A DNA stretch of 64,000 nt from Saccharomycopsis fibuligera x Saccharomycopsis cf. fibuligera. Taxonomy: Eukaryota; Ascomycota; Saccharomycetes; Ascoideales; Saccharomycopsidaceae. The number at the start of each line of letters is the position of its first letter. Within the stretch, counting starts at the first letter, position 1. A program made the translations under genes and the position numbers. The notes beneath the pieces were generated by a model that saw only the letters and a list, made by a program, of their open reading frames with translations, made no database searches and was not told the origin of the DNA. Location of the stretch: the NCBI GenBank assembly GCA_001936135.1, contig CP012810.1, positions 4,030,001 through 4,094,000 of the forward strand, given 5' to 3'. This document shows, in pieces, positions 10,445 through 21,529 of the stretch.

Positions 10445-13400
10445 ATGCTAAGCGGTTGCTCAAAGAGAACAGCCGCCACCAGGTGCTTGAACCCAGCAGG
10501 CAGCTATTCCAGCATAGCTGCCTATTGTAATACTACCTCAATTACTATCAGCGCCATCAGAGCTGCGTCGACAGTGTCGGCTAGATCTTTCTTGCTGAAG
10601 ACTCAACTCAATAAACAATTTAACAGTCAGTCATTCAAGAAGCATGCTGAAGATGCTCTTCGCTACTTGAATTCAGACTACAATCGTGATCTGAGAGTAG
10701 TGACAAAAATTGATTTCTTGGATAATTCTCACTTGTTGAGTCGCAAATTGAAGTTGGATGAGAAGATTTCCAATCCAGTGAAAGATAATGAAACTTCCAA
10801 GGAAAAAAATGAAAAAGAACAGGACAACGACAACAAATCTGAGATTGAAAAAGATAAGAAAAAAGATGATACCGAAACTGGCGAAATTGTTGATAAGTCG
10901 GACAGCAATAAAGTCACTTCCAACAATAGCAAATCTTCGTCAGCAGCTACTCCCCCATCTTCGAATAGCAATGGTGCAGGTGATGGCGGTGAAGATGATG
11001 GATCTAAAAACAACTCAAATAAGCCAACCTCTGCCAATGGTTTGCCTGAAATTTACCCTCAAATCATGGCACTACCAATTAGCCGTCGTCCATTGTTTCC
11101 AGGATTTTACAAAGCAGTGGTAATTTCTGATCCATCAGTAATGAAAGCGGTCAAAGAAATGTTAGACAAGAGACAGCCATACGTTGCCGCATTCTTGTTC
11201 AAAGACGAAAATGCCGAAGCTGATGTCATTACCAGCACGGATGAAATTTATCCAGTGGGCGTGTTTGGTCAAATCACTAGTGTTTTCCCATCAAAGGATG
11301 AAAAGACTAATGTTGAAACCATGACTGCTTTGATTTACCCACACAAGAGAATTAGTATTGACAAATTAACTCCACCAAAATCTGAAGAAGAAATTGAAGC
11401 TTACAAAACCGAGCGTGTTAAGACTTTTGAAGGTGATGTGATCAAGGAGCTTGAGCATGAAGGTAAGAAATTTACCCAAAGTACTAACTTATCAGAAAAT
11501 AATATTGAACCTGCTGAAACTGACGCAAAGAAATCTGAGGAAACTGAACTCACCAAGAGTGACGAAGAAGCTAAATTAAAGGTTGAAGAACAAAATACTC
11601 AATTTTTGAAAGAAAAAGAACTTCGCATTTTGGAGAAAATGGATGATGAAGAAGCTCTAAATCCAACTGTTTTTTTGAAAAACCACTCCGTCTCATTAGT
11701 AGATGTCACACCATTGGAAGATGAAGCTTTCGACAAGAAATCTCCAGTTATCACTGCTTTAACTTCAGAAATTTTGAAAGTCTTCAAGGAAATCTCTCAA
11801 TTGAATACAATGTTTAGAGAACAGATTGCTACCTTTAGTGCATCTATTCAATCCGCCACCACCAATATATTTGAAGAACCTGCTAGATTAGCGGATTTTG
11901 CCGCTGCGGTTTCTGCTGGTGAAGAAAAAGAACTTCAAGAAATATTGGACTCTTTGAACATTGAGCAAAGATTGAAAAAATCATTGATTGTTCTTAAAAA
12001 GGAACTTATGAATGCTGAATTGCAGAACAAAATTTCTAAAGATGTTGAAAGCAAAATTCAAAAGAGACAACGGGAATACTATTTGATGGAACAACTTAAG
12101 GGCATCAAACGTGAATTGGGTATTGATGATGGCCGTGACAAGTTGATTGAAACGTTCAAGAAAAGAGTGGAAAAATTGAGTCTTCCAGAAAATGTTGAAA
12201 AGATCTTTAATGATGAAATTACCAAATTGTCGACCTTGGAAACTGCCATGTCTGAATTTAGTGTGGTTAGAAACTATTTGGACTGGATAACGCAATTGCC
12301 ATGGGGAATTAAATCTAAGGAAAGATACAATATTCCTCAAGCATTGAAGATTTTGAATGAAGATCATTATGGTTTAAAAGATGTTAAGGATCGTATTTTA
12401 GAATTCATCGCCGTTGGCAAGTTGTTGGGCAAAGTAGATGGTAAAATCTTATGTTTTGTTGGTCCACCAGGTGTTGGTAAAACTTCGATTGCCAAATCTA
12501 TTGCTAGAGCTTTGGACAGAAAATATTTCAGATTTTCTGTTGGTGGTATGACTGATGTGGCTGAAATTAAAGGTCATAGAAGAACTTATATTGGCGCTTT
12601 GCCAGGTAGAATTGTTCAAGGTTTAAAGAAAGCTCAAACTGAAAACCCATTAATTTTGATTGATGAAATTGATAAGATTGGTTTTGCTGGAGTTCATGGT
12701 GATCCTTCAGCAGCTTTGCTTGAATTGCTTGACCCAGAACAAAATAACTCTTTCTTGGATAATTATTTGGATATCCCAATTGATTTGTCTAAAGTGTTAT
12801 TTGTTTGTACTGCCAATACTTTAGACACTATTCCAAGACCATTGCTTGATAGAATGGAAATCATTGAATTGTCTGGTTACGTTGCTGATGAGAAAGTCAA
12901 GATTGCTGAAAATTACTTGATACCTCAAGCAAAGGAAAAAAGTGGATTGAAAGAAGCCAACGTGGATTTGACCGATGAAGGTATCGCCGCTTTGATTAAG
13001 AACTACTGTAGAGAAAGTGGAGTTAGAAACTTGAAGAAACAAATTGAAAAAGTTTACAGAAAAGCAGCTTTGAAAATTGTGAAAGATATTGATAATGATG
13101 TTGTTGAAGAGGATGGCGAAAAGAAAGATTTGAAAGAAGCTAAAACTAAAGAGGAAGCAGAGCAAAAAGAGACTGCTTCTGCTAACGAAGAAACAGAGAA
13201 GAAGCTTTCTACTGAACAATTATCTACCACTACATCCCCCGAATCAAGTAAGGAGCAAAACAGCAGTGGTGATAAGACCGCAACTGCTGCTAAGTCTCCA
13301 ATAAGTAAAAGCGAAAACGAAAAAGTCGAGAGAGACGAAACGGGTGCTGTGGTGGAAGATGGTGTTTCTAAGAAAGACCAAGTTGTCATTCCTGACAGAC

Positions 13401-14125
13401 TCAAAATCACTATTGCTCCAGACAACTTGAAAGAGTATATTGGTCCAGCTGTCTTTACTTCTGATCGTTTATACGAGACCACCCCACCTGGGGTTGTGAT
13501 GGGTTTGGCATGGACCAGTATGGGCGGGACTGCATTATATGTTGAATCTGTCTTGAACCATCCAATCAATGAATATTCTCATGCTCATTTGGAAAGAACT
13601 GGTCAATTGGGTGACGTGATGAAAGAATCTTCAACAATTGCTTATTCTTTTGCCAAGATGTTCTTAGCCAAAAGATATCCAAAGAATAGATTTTTTGAAA
13701 AAGCGTCTATCCATTTACATTGCCCTGAAGGTGCAGTTCCTAAAGATGGTCCAAGTGCTGGTGTTACCATGGCTAGCAGTTTCTTAAGTTTGGCTTTGAA
13801 CAAGCCATTAGCTCCAACTGTGGCCATGACTGGTGAGATAACTTTGACTGGTAAGGTATTGAAGATTGGTGGTTTGAAGGAGAAAACTATTGCTGCTAAG
13901 AGATCTGGCGCTAAAACGGTTATTTTCCCTAAGGATAATTTGCCAGATTGGATTGAATTGCCCGAAAATATCAAGGAAGGTTTGGAATACTTACCAGCTG
14001 AGTGGTACGATCAAATTTTTGAAAAATTGTTCCCTGAAGTTAATGAAAAGACTGGTAATGCTGTTTGGAAGAAAGAGTTTGACGATATTGACAAGAAAGA
14101 AAAATCCAAAAAAGAAGACAAATGA
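10445..14125 (+). CDS. PIM1: Mitochondrial ATP-dependent Lon protease
   Basis: This 1226-residue AAA+ serine protease of the mitochondrial matrix degrades misfolded and oxidised proteins. The first ~60 residues are rich in Arg, Ser and Ala with almost no acidic residues, a typical presequence, and are followed by a charged low-complexity linker. The Lon N-terminal domain starts near residue 203 (IYPQIMALPISRRPLFPG). Walker A GPPGVGKT is at 673-680 and Walker B LILIDEID at 736-743. The protease active site is KDGPSAG with catalytic Ser-1104, and the partner is Lys-1147 in GGLKEK, 43 residues on as in other Lon enzymes. An insert of about 90 K/E/S/T-rich residues separates the AAA module from the protease domain. 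It is longer than S. cerevisiae Pim1 (1133) because of these linkers. Confidence 0.97.
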   Translation: MLSGCSKRTAATRCLNPAGSYSSIAAYCNTTSITISAIRAASTVSARSFLLKTQLNKQFNSQSFKKHAEDALRYLNSDYNRDLRVVTKIDFLDNSHLLSRKLKLDEKISNPVKDNETSKEKNEKEQDNDNKSEIEKDKKKDDTETGEIVDKSDSNKVTSNNSKSSSAATPPSSNSNGAGDGGEDDGSKNNSNKPTSANGLPEIYPQIMALPISRRPLFPGFYKAVVISDPSVMKAVKEMLDKRQPYVAAFLFKDENAEADVITSTDEIYPVGVFGQITSVFPSKDEKTNVETMTALIYPHKRISIDKLTPPKSEEEIEAYKTERVKTFEGDVIKELEHEGKKFTQSTNLSENNIEPAETDAKKSEETELTKSDEEAKLKVEEQNTQFLKEKELRILEKMDDEEALNPTVFLKNHSVSLVDVTPLEDEAFDKKSPVITALTSEILKVFKEISQLNTMFREQIATFSASIQSATTNIFEEPARLADFAAAVSAGEEKELQEILDSLNIEQRLKKSLIVLKKELMNAELQNKISKDVESKIQKRQREYYLMEQLKGIKRELGIDDGRDKLIETFKKRVEKLSLPENVEKIFNDEITKLSTLETAMSEFSVVRNYLDWITQLPWGIKSKERYNIPQALKILNEDHYGLKDVKDRILEFIAVGKLLGKVDGKILCFVGPPGVGKTSIAKSIARALDRKYFRFSVGGMTDVAEIKGHRRTYIGALPGRIVQGLKKAQTENPLILIDEIDKIGFAGVHGDPSAALLELLDPEQNNSFLDNYLDIPIDLSKVLFVCTANTLDTIPRPLLDRMEIIELSGYVADEKVKIAENYLIPQAKEKSGLKEANVDLTDEGIAALIKNYCRESGVRNLKKQIEKVYRKAALKIVKDIDNDVVEEDGEKKDLKEAKTKEEAEQKETASANEETEKKLSTEQLSTTTSPESSKEQNSSGDKTATAAKSPISKSENEKVERDETGAVVEDGVSKKDQVVIPDRLKITIAPDNLKEYIGPAVFTSDRLYETTPPGVVMGLAWTSMGGTALYVESVLNHPINEYSHAHLERTGQLGDVMKESSTIAYSFAKMFLAKRYPKNRFFEKASIHLHCPEGAVPKDGPSAGVTMASSFLSLALNKPLAPTVAMTGEITLTGKVLKIGGLKEKTIAAKRSGAKTVIFPKDNLPDWIELPENIKEGLEYLPAEWYDQIFEKLFPEVNEKTGNAVWKKEFDDIDKKEKSKKEDK

Positions 14126-14847
14126 TCTTTTGCTTTAAAGGATGCAAATCATAAGTTGCACTCATTTGAAAGAGAAAAAAAAAAAAAAAAAAAAAAAACA
14201 ACCCAAACATTAATCAAAAAGCAAATCTAGATAAAGATTTTCAAAAAAGCAAAAAACAAAAATTACGAAGAAAAAGAGAGTCAAGAGTAGCATTGCCCAC
14301 CTAGTTCTAATATTCTTCTTGTACATATTACATATTATTATTATTATTATTTTTTTTTTTCTTTAACCTAAACTAAAAAATTAATTAATTCAGTTGAAAC
14401 GATGGACCATGATTATGTTCACACGTTTATGAGAAAAACCTTGTACTCGATCTTATATAATCGTAGAACGCGTTATTTTTCTTAGTTTATATTGAAACTC
14501 CCAATCTAGCGGTATTCTATGTTTTAATTTATTGTTTATGGGGTCGAGACGCTCGCTCATATATGTTAATTCTGTAGCACAAAATCGAGTGAGCTTTCAA
14601 TTTAAATTGAAAGTTGTGGTATATCAAATAGCTATAACAGTGAAAAATCACGAGAAGATATACAAGTGTATGTATTTGCAAAAAAAAGAAGGAAAAAAAA
14701 AGTAGTCATCGTAAGTTAATTAGTATATTAGGAGAAAAGAGAAAAAAAAATTGAGAATCAAAAAGAAAAAAGGCCACGTAAAAAGGAAGAATTTTATATC
14801 CTTAATAGCCAAATCGAGCATTCAAAAAACTAATAGCATGCAATAAC
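14126..14847. other. Convergent PIM1/GLN4 intergenic region
   Basis: The region holds an A24 run at 14175-14198, a (TTA)n/T-rich stretch at about 14334-14361, and a perfect 20-bp palindrome at 14594-14613. These sit between two convergent genes and probably include both 3' ends. No gene is seen. Confidence 0.6.
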
Positions 14848-17298
14848 TTAGTTCTTAGCAGAGTCCTCCTTTAATGACACAATTCTATTCAAGATCAATT
14901 TATCTTGAGTGCTGTCCAAATCAAGAGCAAAATAACCAACTCTCATACCTTGGAATCTGACACTTTCTATAGCATTTGGTTTTTCTTTAACATTGAACTC
15001 ATCATCTTCGTGAGGAATATTGTAAGGTGAATGTTTCTTAATCTCTAAGAAGTTTGGTTCAATAATAGTGTTTCTCAATACGATTTCAGAATCTGGGTTA
15101 ATATCCTTCAAGAACCCTTCTGGATGAGCGGATGGGTTTTCTGACTTGAAAAGAGCATTATGGATTCTAGTTTCTTCAATCTTGAGTGGAGAGTTATGTT
15201 TTGGTGAATTGGCGAGCCAGTGGATAAAAGTCTTTGGTTTACCATTTTCTTTTGCGTAGTGGGCATAAATTTTGGTGACTTTACCAGTGGTGGCATCAGT
15301 TTCCACTCTGTTAACCTTAATGGCATATGGAACCTTGATTAACCCAACTGGCTGAGATGGTGTCAATCTGAAAAATTCCTTAGAATCAGTGTCTCTAAAG
15401 TCAGCTCTATCAATGAAGATGGATTTAGTAAACACCACTTTTCTATTAGCACCAAAGTATTCAGAATTTTTACCGTTTTTAAATGGAATCTCATAAAACT
15501 CTTCATAATCGTCTGGCAAATTTTCCAATAAGACTTCCACAGGATCCAAAATGAAGAATAATCTTGGAGTAACATCTTCCAAGTACTTTCTAACTGCACT
15601 TTCAAATCTAACGAGTTGAATGTTGGAATCGTTTCTAGTGACCCCCAAAGTAGAAATAAAGGACAAAATAGCTCCTGGAGGGACACCGCGTCTCTTGATA
15701 GCTTCCAAAGTAAAAAGTCTCGGATCATTCCAATCTCTAACATATTTATCTTCCACCAACTTAGCAATTTTTCTCTTTGAAAGCACAGTACCAGTAATGT
15801 TCAATCTACCATATTCTCTTTGAGCCGGTCTGAAAACATGTAAAGCATCACATAACCACTCGTAACTCTGTCTAGACAAGTAAAATTCAGTAGTACACAA
15901 TGAATGAGTAATGTTTTCAAAACTATCAACCAAACAATGAGTGAAATCATAAGTTGGGTAAATTCTCCATTTGTCACCCGTTCTTGGATGCGGTTTTTCA
16001 ATAATTCTGTAGGCAATCAAATCCCACATTTGTGGATTATTCGAGTTGACAAGGTCTTGTTTCATTCTCAATGTTGCTTCACCAGATTTGTATTGACCAT
16101 CTCTCATTGCTCTAAATTTGGTCAAGTTCTCCTCAACGGTTTGAGATGCCCATTTGGATTCGCGTCTTTGACCACCAGCTTTACCTTCAACAATACCCCT
16201 TTGAGCTTGGATTTCTTCAGCAGTGGAATGGTCAACGTAAGCTTTACCAACTTGGATCAATTTTTCTGCTAATTCATACAATTGATCAAAATAATCAGAA
16301 GAATAAGTGATTTTCCATGGAGCAAAACCTAACCAAGAAACCATACTTTTGATTGATTCAAAATAAATATCTTCTTCTTTAGCTGGATTGGTATCATCGA
16401 AACGCAAGTAGCATACGCCGTCATGATATTTGGCATAACCAAAATTAACCAAAATGGCTTTGGAGTGTCCGATATGCAAAAATCCATTCGGCTCAGGTGG
16501 GAATCTGGTTTGAACTTTACCATTGACTGCTTTCAAATGAGCATCCATTAATTCAGGATATGCTTGAGGGTTTTCACCAACTTTATGTAAAGCACCCAAG
16601 AAACCTTCAGAAAACATTGATCTTTTCTGAGCTGGTTCATCATTATTGCTGGCTTTAGGGTTTCCTCCCTTGGCATTTTTGTTGTCTGCATTGCCCTTCT
16701 TCTTTTTAGTTTCCTTTTTGACAATATCCCTTTCATCTTTTGGACCAATCATGGCCAATAACTGCTCGTCAATCAACGGCTTGAAGTAACTTGGAGAAGC
16801 CCATTTCAAACTAGGCAAGTTTTTCACCTGGTTCATCAATGATGGCAAGTGTTTGTATCTTTTCTCCTCAATCTCTGCCTTGTTGGCATTCATGTATTCG
16901 GCAATTTTTTCCTTGACATCTTCTTTACTCAATTCAATACCAACACCAGAATTTTCATTCAATCCTTCAGAAGTGGCATTTTCCTTGTTAGCCTTGACGT
17001 AATCCACAGCGGCAGTTAATTGGACATTGGTTTTCAATCTACCATCAACAATGGCATTGGAAACCAAAGACAAATTTGGAGTTGGGTTAGAAGCGTCACT
17101 GTTTTTGGTGGATGAGGCTAGCGTATGCAAAAGTTTTAATTTGGAGTCTTCCAACGGCGTGGTTTCAACATTGGTAGCTGCTTCGATGACTTGGTTCAAA
17201 GCATTAGCCACTTTGTTGTTCTTGACAATTTCTTTGATCTTGGCGTCGTTGAAGCCGACTTTGCTGAATGATTCACTAAGCTTGTCAATATCAGACAT
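14848..17298 (-). CDS. GLN4: Glutaminyl-tRNA synthetase (cytosolic)
   Basis: This 816-residue class I aminoacyl-tRNA synthetase charges tRNA-Gln. The HIGH signature appears as PPEPNGFLHIGHSKA near residue 265, and the KMSKS-type loop as VLSKRK near residue 500. The N-terminal ~225 residues are the eukaryotic appended helical domain (GlnRS NTD), ending in a Lys/Asn-rich hinge. The C-terminal half is the beta-barrel anticodon-binding domain. The length matches S. cerevisiae Gln4 (809). The FDDTNP motif after HIGH is the usual Glx-RS form. The start Met heads the appended domain. Confidence 0.97.
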   Translation of the reverse strand: MSDIDKLSESFSKVGFNDAKIKEIVKNNKVANALNQVIEAATNVETTPLEDSKLKLLHTLASSTKNSDASNPTPNLSLVSNAIVDGRLKTNVQLTAAVDYVKANKENATSEGLNENSGVGIELSKEDVKEKIAEYMNANKAEIEEKRYKHLPSLMNQVKNLPSLKWASPSYFKPLIDEQLLAMIGPKDERDIVKKETKKKKGNADNKNAKGGNPKASNNDEPAQKRSMFSEGFLGALHKVGENPQAYPELMDAHLKAVNGKVQTRFPPEPNGFLHIGHSKAILVNFGYAKYHDGVCYLRFDDTNPAKEEDIYFESIKSMVSWLGFAPWKITYSSDYFDQLYELAEKLIQVGKAYVDHSTAEEIQAQRGIVEGKAGGQRRESKWASQTVEENLTKFRAMRDGQYKSGEATLRMKQDLVNSNNPQMWDLIAYRIIEKPHPRTGDKWRIYPTYDFTHCLVDSFENITHSLCTTEFYLSRQSYEWLCDALHVFRPAQREYGRLNITGTVLSKRKIAKLVEDKYVRDWNDPRLFTLEAIKRRGVPPGAILSFISTLGVTRNDSNIQLVRFESAVRKYLEDVTPRLFFILDPVEVLLENLPDDYEEFYEIPFKNGKNSEYFGANRKVVFTKSIFIDRADFRDTDSKEFFRLTPSQPVGLIKVPYAIKVNRVETDATTGKVTKIYAHYAKENGKPKTFIHWLANSPKHNSPLKIEETRIHNALFKSENPSAHPEGFLKDINPDSEIVLRNTIIEPNFLEIKKHSPYNIPHEDDEFNVKEKPNAIESVRFQGMRVGYFALDLDSTQDKLILNRIVSLKEDSAKN

Positions 17299-17711
17299 GC
17301 TGGTTGTGTTTTTGTGTGGTTGTTATGTGTGGTTTAGACTATTGAAAGACTGGAAAAGATTTCAACAGTTGAGGCTTCCTTAAAAACAGTGGAGATCTTG
17401 AAATAATTTTTTCTACTTCCGCTTGGATCTTTCTGCTAAAGGAATTTAGGACATGCAGCAGTTGATAGCGATTAAATAAACTATGGGGAGTTAATGTTAC
17501 CCGGATTAGTAATCATAATTCCTGGCACGGGGCTCATAATAAATTTTACTAAGAGCACTTTATGCAGTTCCCTTAATATAATCAGTATAACCTTTCAACT
17601 ACGCTTAACATCAAACACCAGCCATCAGACATTCAAATGAGTCATATCGTATACTATCATACAAACAATCCTACAATCTTATCTTATCTCACACGTCTCT
17701 GTTATCTTATC
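17299..17711. other. GLN4 promoter and FIP1 3' flank
   Basis: No gene or distinctive motif was recognised. Both flanking genes are on the minus strand, so this holds the GLN4 upstream region and the end of FIP1. Confidence 0.5.
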
Positions 17712-19253
17712 TCAACGACGACGAGCGTTTCGCGGTCTGTCGGGCCTTTCCCTGTACTCTCTCTTGTACCCACTAGTGCCTCTATCGCGGTCTCTTTGGT
17801 TATTGTTACCAACTCTTGAATTATTGTTATTCTCTTCGAGTTTAGCTTGTTGACTCTTTTCGCGTTCTCTTTGTAATCTTTCTCTTTCACGTTCACGTTT
17901 CTGGCGTTCCAAGTCTTTTGTCGATAGCTGTTGCTGCTGTTGTTGTTGTGGTATGCTTGGTGTAGAAGCTTTAGACTCTGGCTTACTGACGCCAATAGGC
18001 GTGCCGACCAATGGTGTGTTCAACGAAGATCTCATGCCAGCACTACTTCCAGAATCGTTTCTGGACATTATTGGCATCTTTGGTAAGTTTGGGTTCTCTA
18101 TTAATGTAGACGAAGGCTCTTTTTCGTTTCTGTCGTTATTGTTGTTATCGTTGTTGTTATTGGTGTTGAGAAGACTCTTGTTTATGTTATTATTATTACT
18201 GTTATTATTAATATTATTGTTGATGTTGTTATTATTGTTATTATTGTTGTTGCTATTGTTGCTATTGTTGAAATTGTTGTTGAAATTGTTGTTAAGATTA
18301 TTGAATGGAAGAGGACTGAATTTATTGTCATCGTTGTGATTCACATTAGGGAGCCCAGGGTTAAGATGATTATTAGGAAAGTTAGGCAAGCCAGGATTGA
18401 GGCTATTCATTTGGTTTAAAAAATCCGGAAACATGCCACCGGGCATACCAGGTAGACCCACTGGAAACCCATTGAGTTGGGATGGCACCACTGGCATGGC
18501 AGGTAAACCAGGGATAGGAGGTGGTGGTACTTGACCGCCAACCGCTGGATTCAAATTATTTGTAGCTAAAGCAGGACTATTAGCTGCATTATTTCCCATT
18601 AAGAATTTAGCTGGGTTGAAATCATTTCTCAATCTGTCTTGCTTATTGCAGTATGCTATCCATGTAAATTCATTAAACCCATAATTGAAATAATCGCTAA
18701 TATCAGCACCGGGCAATCTCCAAGGTTTATCCTTAAGGGCTTCAAGATCAAGCTGTGTTAAGGGTTTTCCTTCAAATGTAGCAACTTTATTGATATCGAT
18801 TCCATCCTGACGTTGTTCATTGGCTACAGTTAATGTCACCGTAGCATTGCCGTCTTGATCACTCTTCTTCGCATTATCATCTGTAACTGTTGTAGTAACT
18901 TGCTCAATTGAAGTAGACGGAGTATTGGATACGCTTAAGCGTTTATTGTTTTTCTCGTCCTCTGAATCCGGAGCATTCACAATAAGCTCAAAATCAGATT
19001 CGCTTTCACTTTCTTCTTCGTCGTCGTCGTCGTCATCATCATCTTCTTCATCCCCTTCTTCATCGCCATCTGCTTCCTTAATCTCATCATCACCATCATC
19101 ATCATTTCCTTGTTCACCAGCCTTTCTGCCCGGCTGCTTTACTTTTGTGCCATTCTCTTGATCATTCTTATTGGCAGACTGTTGTTTTTGATCCTCTTCT
19201 TCTTCTGAGCCATAAAGGTACTCGTCGTCGCTTTCAGCGGCATTGTTTGACAT
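17712..19253 (-). CDS. FIP1: Fip1, cleavage and polyadenylation factor subunit
   Basis: This 513-residue, mostly disordered protein bridges poly(A) polymerase and the cleavage/polyadenylation factor. The diagnostic Fip1 motif ([20 protein letters not shown], then NEFTWIAYC) lies near residues 172-214. It is preceded by an acidic N-terminus (EEEEDQ; D/E runs near residues 60-90), the segment that contacts Pap1 in the yeast protein. It is followed by Pro/Gly/Asn-rich sequence with long poly-Asn runs, a poly-Gln run and a basic RE/RD-rich tail ending in RRR. It is longer than S. cerevisiae Fip1 (327) because of the Asn repeats. Confidence 0.93.
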   Translation of the reverse strand: MSNNAAESDDEYLYGSEEEEDQKQQSANKNDQENGTKVKQPGRKAGEQGNDDDGDDEIKEADGDEEGDEEDDDDDDDDEEESESESDFELIVNAPDSEDEKNNKRLSVSNTPSTSIEQVTTTVTDDNAKKSDQDGNATVTLTVANEQRQDGIDINKVATFEGKPLTQLDLEALKDKPWRLPGADISDYFNYGFNEFTWIAYCNKQDRLRNDFNPAKFLMGNNAANSPALATNNLNPAVGGQVPPPPIPGLPAMPVVPSQLNGFPVGLPGMPGGMFPDFLNQMNSLNPGLPNFPNNHLNPGLPNVNHNDDNKFSPLPFNNLNNNFNNNFNNSNNSNNNNNNNNNINNNINNNSNNNNINKSLLNTNNNNDNNNNDRNEKEPSSTLIENPNLPKMPIMSRNDSGSSAGMRSSLNTPLVGTPIGVSKPESKASTPSIPQQQQQQQLSTKDLERQKRERERERLQREREKSQQAKLEENNNNSRVGNNNQRDRDRGTSGYKREYRERPDRPRNARRR

Positions 19254-20032
19254 TGTGTGAATGCTTGACTATTAAATTGTAAAATTAATTAAAAAAATGA
19301 ATAAATAAAAGAAAAAAAGCCAGCAGCTCAAGCAGAGTTAGAAGATGGCCGTATAGTATGTGCTAAATTGGTCTTTAAAGCTTTAGTTCACCGTTTCATT
19401 AATGTCAATATTCAAATAACAACCATCGGCAGTCAAACTGCAATTTTTCTGCTTTTTCTCACTAGAAAATAGACTTGTCATGTGATATTGGTGTGATTTA
19501 ATATTATATAAGCAGTATGCGTAAGGCTGCATGCAGCTATAAGTGTTTTCCGGTCATGTTGGTTTAAATCCACCCTTTGGGAAAGGTATCTGGACACCCA
19601 AGAAATATAATGTGAACAGAAGTATTAAACGGCGTCACAATTTTGTGTGGAATTGAGAGCAATTATTTTGCAAGCCTTAGGCCTCTGGTGTCCGCTTTTC
19701 TTTAGCAGCCCATAAAGTGCCTTACAAACTATCCTCTCAACATATCTTATAAGTGTTGCTTCATTGACATCGTGAAATTCGTAAACTAAATATTCGTAAC
19801 TAAGTGGTCATTAAAAATTCATATATATAAAAAAAGAGAAAAAAATAATAAAAATAGAAATTCAAAAGAGTAAAATTAGATCATAAACCGTAAAAATCAC
19901 TGAAGGATTCAGCGAGATGAAGCAATCCTAAAACAGGCTGAATCTTGCTATCTTTTTTTCCAAACATAAAAGATACAAAAAAGTGTATGCTAGGGGGCGA
20001 ATGTTAACAAAAACCCCTTACTGCGTCTATAA
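19254..20032. other. FIP1 promoter and RGI1 3' flank
   Basis: A/T-rich, with no coding sequence recognised. A TATATATAA-like stretch lies near 19822. Confidence 0.45.
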
Positions 20033-20575
20033 TTAGCAAGGGTATGCTCTATAGTCGACAAAAACATTAGCGTCATCATTATGGCACGTAATGTCCATCT
20101 CAATCTTGAATTTTTTGCCATTAACCTCATGTTCCGCCGTATCGACGTAATGCCAAACCAACTTGTCAAAAGTATCCTCTTCATCCATGTTCTTAAAGCT
20201 CATTTCTTCACCAAATTCGGTGTTATCCTTGATGTCAGCAATCAAATGTTTGTTGACATGTTGAGTCAAATGTCTAACAAACTTTTTGTTGTTTTTGTTC
20301 ATGGATGGCTTGATTTTATCTGGGTCATTATGGCAGGACTGCATCACAAACGGTGGGAAATAAGATACTTGAGCATGGACCTTGTCCTCGTAATCATTCA
20401 TTGTTTCCATCTTGAGGAAGTTGCGGAAAGCATCCAAGTCTTCAAATTGTCTAAGTTCATTCTTCTTGTTGGCAAGATTCTTTTGCTTCTTTTGTTTCTT
20501 GCCCTTCTTCTTGCCGAGCATTGGATCGTTGGCCTCGGAGAGAGTTTTTTCCACTGCAGAAAGGATGTCGGACAT
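20033..20575 (-). CDS. RGI1: Rgi1/Rgi2 family respiratory growth protein
   Basis: This 180-residue protein matches the fungal RGI1 family: FEDLDAFRNFLK, then YFPPFVMQSCHNDPDKI, KKFVRHLTQHVNKHL, EEDTFDKLVWHYVD and a C-terminal NVFVDYRAYP. In S. cerevisiae, Rgi1/Rgi2 support energy metabolism under respiratory growth and the mechanism is unknown. The N-terminus adds a Lys-rich stretch (GKKKGKKQKKQKN) that may be a nuclear or nucleic-acid contact. No CTG codon was seen by eye. Confidence 0.9.
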   Translation of the reverse strand: MSDILSAVEKTLSEANDPMLGKKKGKKQKKQKNLANKKNELRQFEDLDAFRNFLKMETMNDYEDKVHAQVSYFPPFVMQSCHNDPDKIKPSMNKNNKKFVRHLTQHVNKHLIADIKDNTEFGEEMSFKNMDEEDTFDKLVWHYVDTAEHEVNGKKFKIEMDITCHNDDANVFVDYRAYPC

Positions 20576-20995
20576 GTTAAAGTGTTAGTTATACTTGATT
20601 TGAATAACTAGTGCGTGTGTGTGTGTGTGTAATTAAAAAAGAGTAAGCGAGCAAAGTAATTAAACAAAAGGCAGATAATGGTGATATTTAAAAAATAAAT
20701 AAAAAACATAACCCCTGAAAAAGGCCAAAATCAACTGGTATTTATAGCTGAGCAACCTGGAGAAACATGAGTGACTGGTGGGGTGACGCTTATGTAAGCA
20801 CAAACAGATACTTCAAAATGGAGAACTAAAGAAAACTGATTGCTACACCGCATAACCGCATAAACTCTTTCTGCGATAACAGTCACTTTGACACATTACA
20901 GCGATATCCATCCAGTGTACTCTTGATCTCCTGCTACCTATAGCACCACATACCATATCATATCACACCGCATCACATCAGAGCATAGTAACATA
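20576..20995. promoter_or_regulatory. Divergent promoter, RGI1 and WBP2-like gene
   Basis: This 420-bp region between divergent genes contains a (GT)n run at about 20613-20630. No specific operator is recognised. Confidence 0.5.
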
Positions 20996-21529
20996 ATGTC
21001 ACTCGACTGGCTCTCACTCAACCCAAGCTACGACAGACTGCTTCCCGTCAATGGCACCACCAATTTGCCATTCATTCTTCTTGAGAACGAGTCGCTTGCC
21101 CACATTACCCCCAACAGAGTCTCGTTACACTTAAACCCAACCAAACTAGCTAATGAAATAAAACGTTCTAAAGAAGGCACGGTCTATTTGACAAACAAAC
21201 GGCTTATTTTTATTTCTGATAACACTTACATTCCAGCCACCAGTATCAGCAGAAATCAAAGCTTAGATTTCGACAATTTTGTGCTATTGATTAATCGCAA
21301 CATTTATGGCTTCCAAGTGGTGAGCAGTTGGTTTGGTTCAAACAAGTATCAAATCTTGTTTCGTCCACTGATGGAAAACGCGGGGCTTAATCATTTGTAC
21401 GTATGGAATGGGGTATTGTTTTTTAATAATGGAGGCATGGTGGATTTCGATGCTCAGTTTCAAAAAGTTTACAATGAGTTCAAGTATAGCCAGGACCCTA
21501 ATGATCAGCTCCCTAAATACGAGGAGTAG
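20996..21529 (+). CDS. GRAM-domain WBP2-like protein (UPF0664 family)
   Basis: The product has 177 residues. A GRAM/PH-like fold is suggested by EGTVYLTNKRLIFISD (about residues 60-75), which matches the WBP2/UPF0664 stress-induced protein family of fungi. The C-terminus ends LPKYEE, an LPxY-type motif that can bind WW domains such as those of the ubiquitin ligase Rsp5. There is no signal peptide and no transmembrane segment. The exact role in yeast is not established; a lipid- or ligase-linked adaptor is an inference from the family. Confidence 0.8.
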   Translation: MSLDWLSLNPSYDRLLPVNGTTNLPFILLENESLAHITPNRVSLHLNPTKLANEIKRSKEGTVYLTNKRLIFISDNTYIPATSISRNQSLDFDNFVLLINRNIYGFQVVSSWFGSNKYQILFRPLMENAGLNHLYVWNGVLFFNNGGMVDFDAQFQKVYNEFKYSQDPNDQLPKYEE

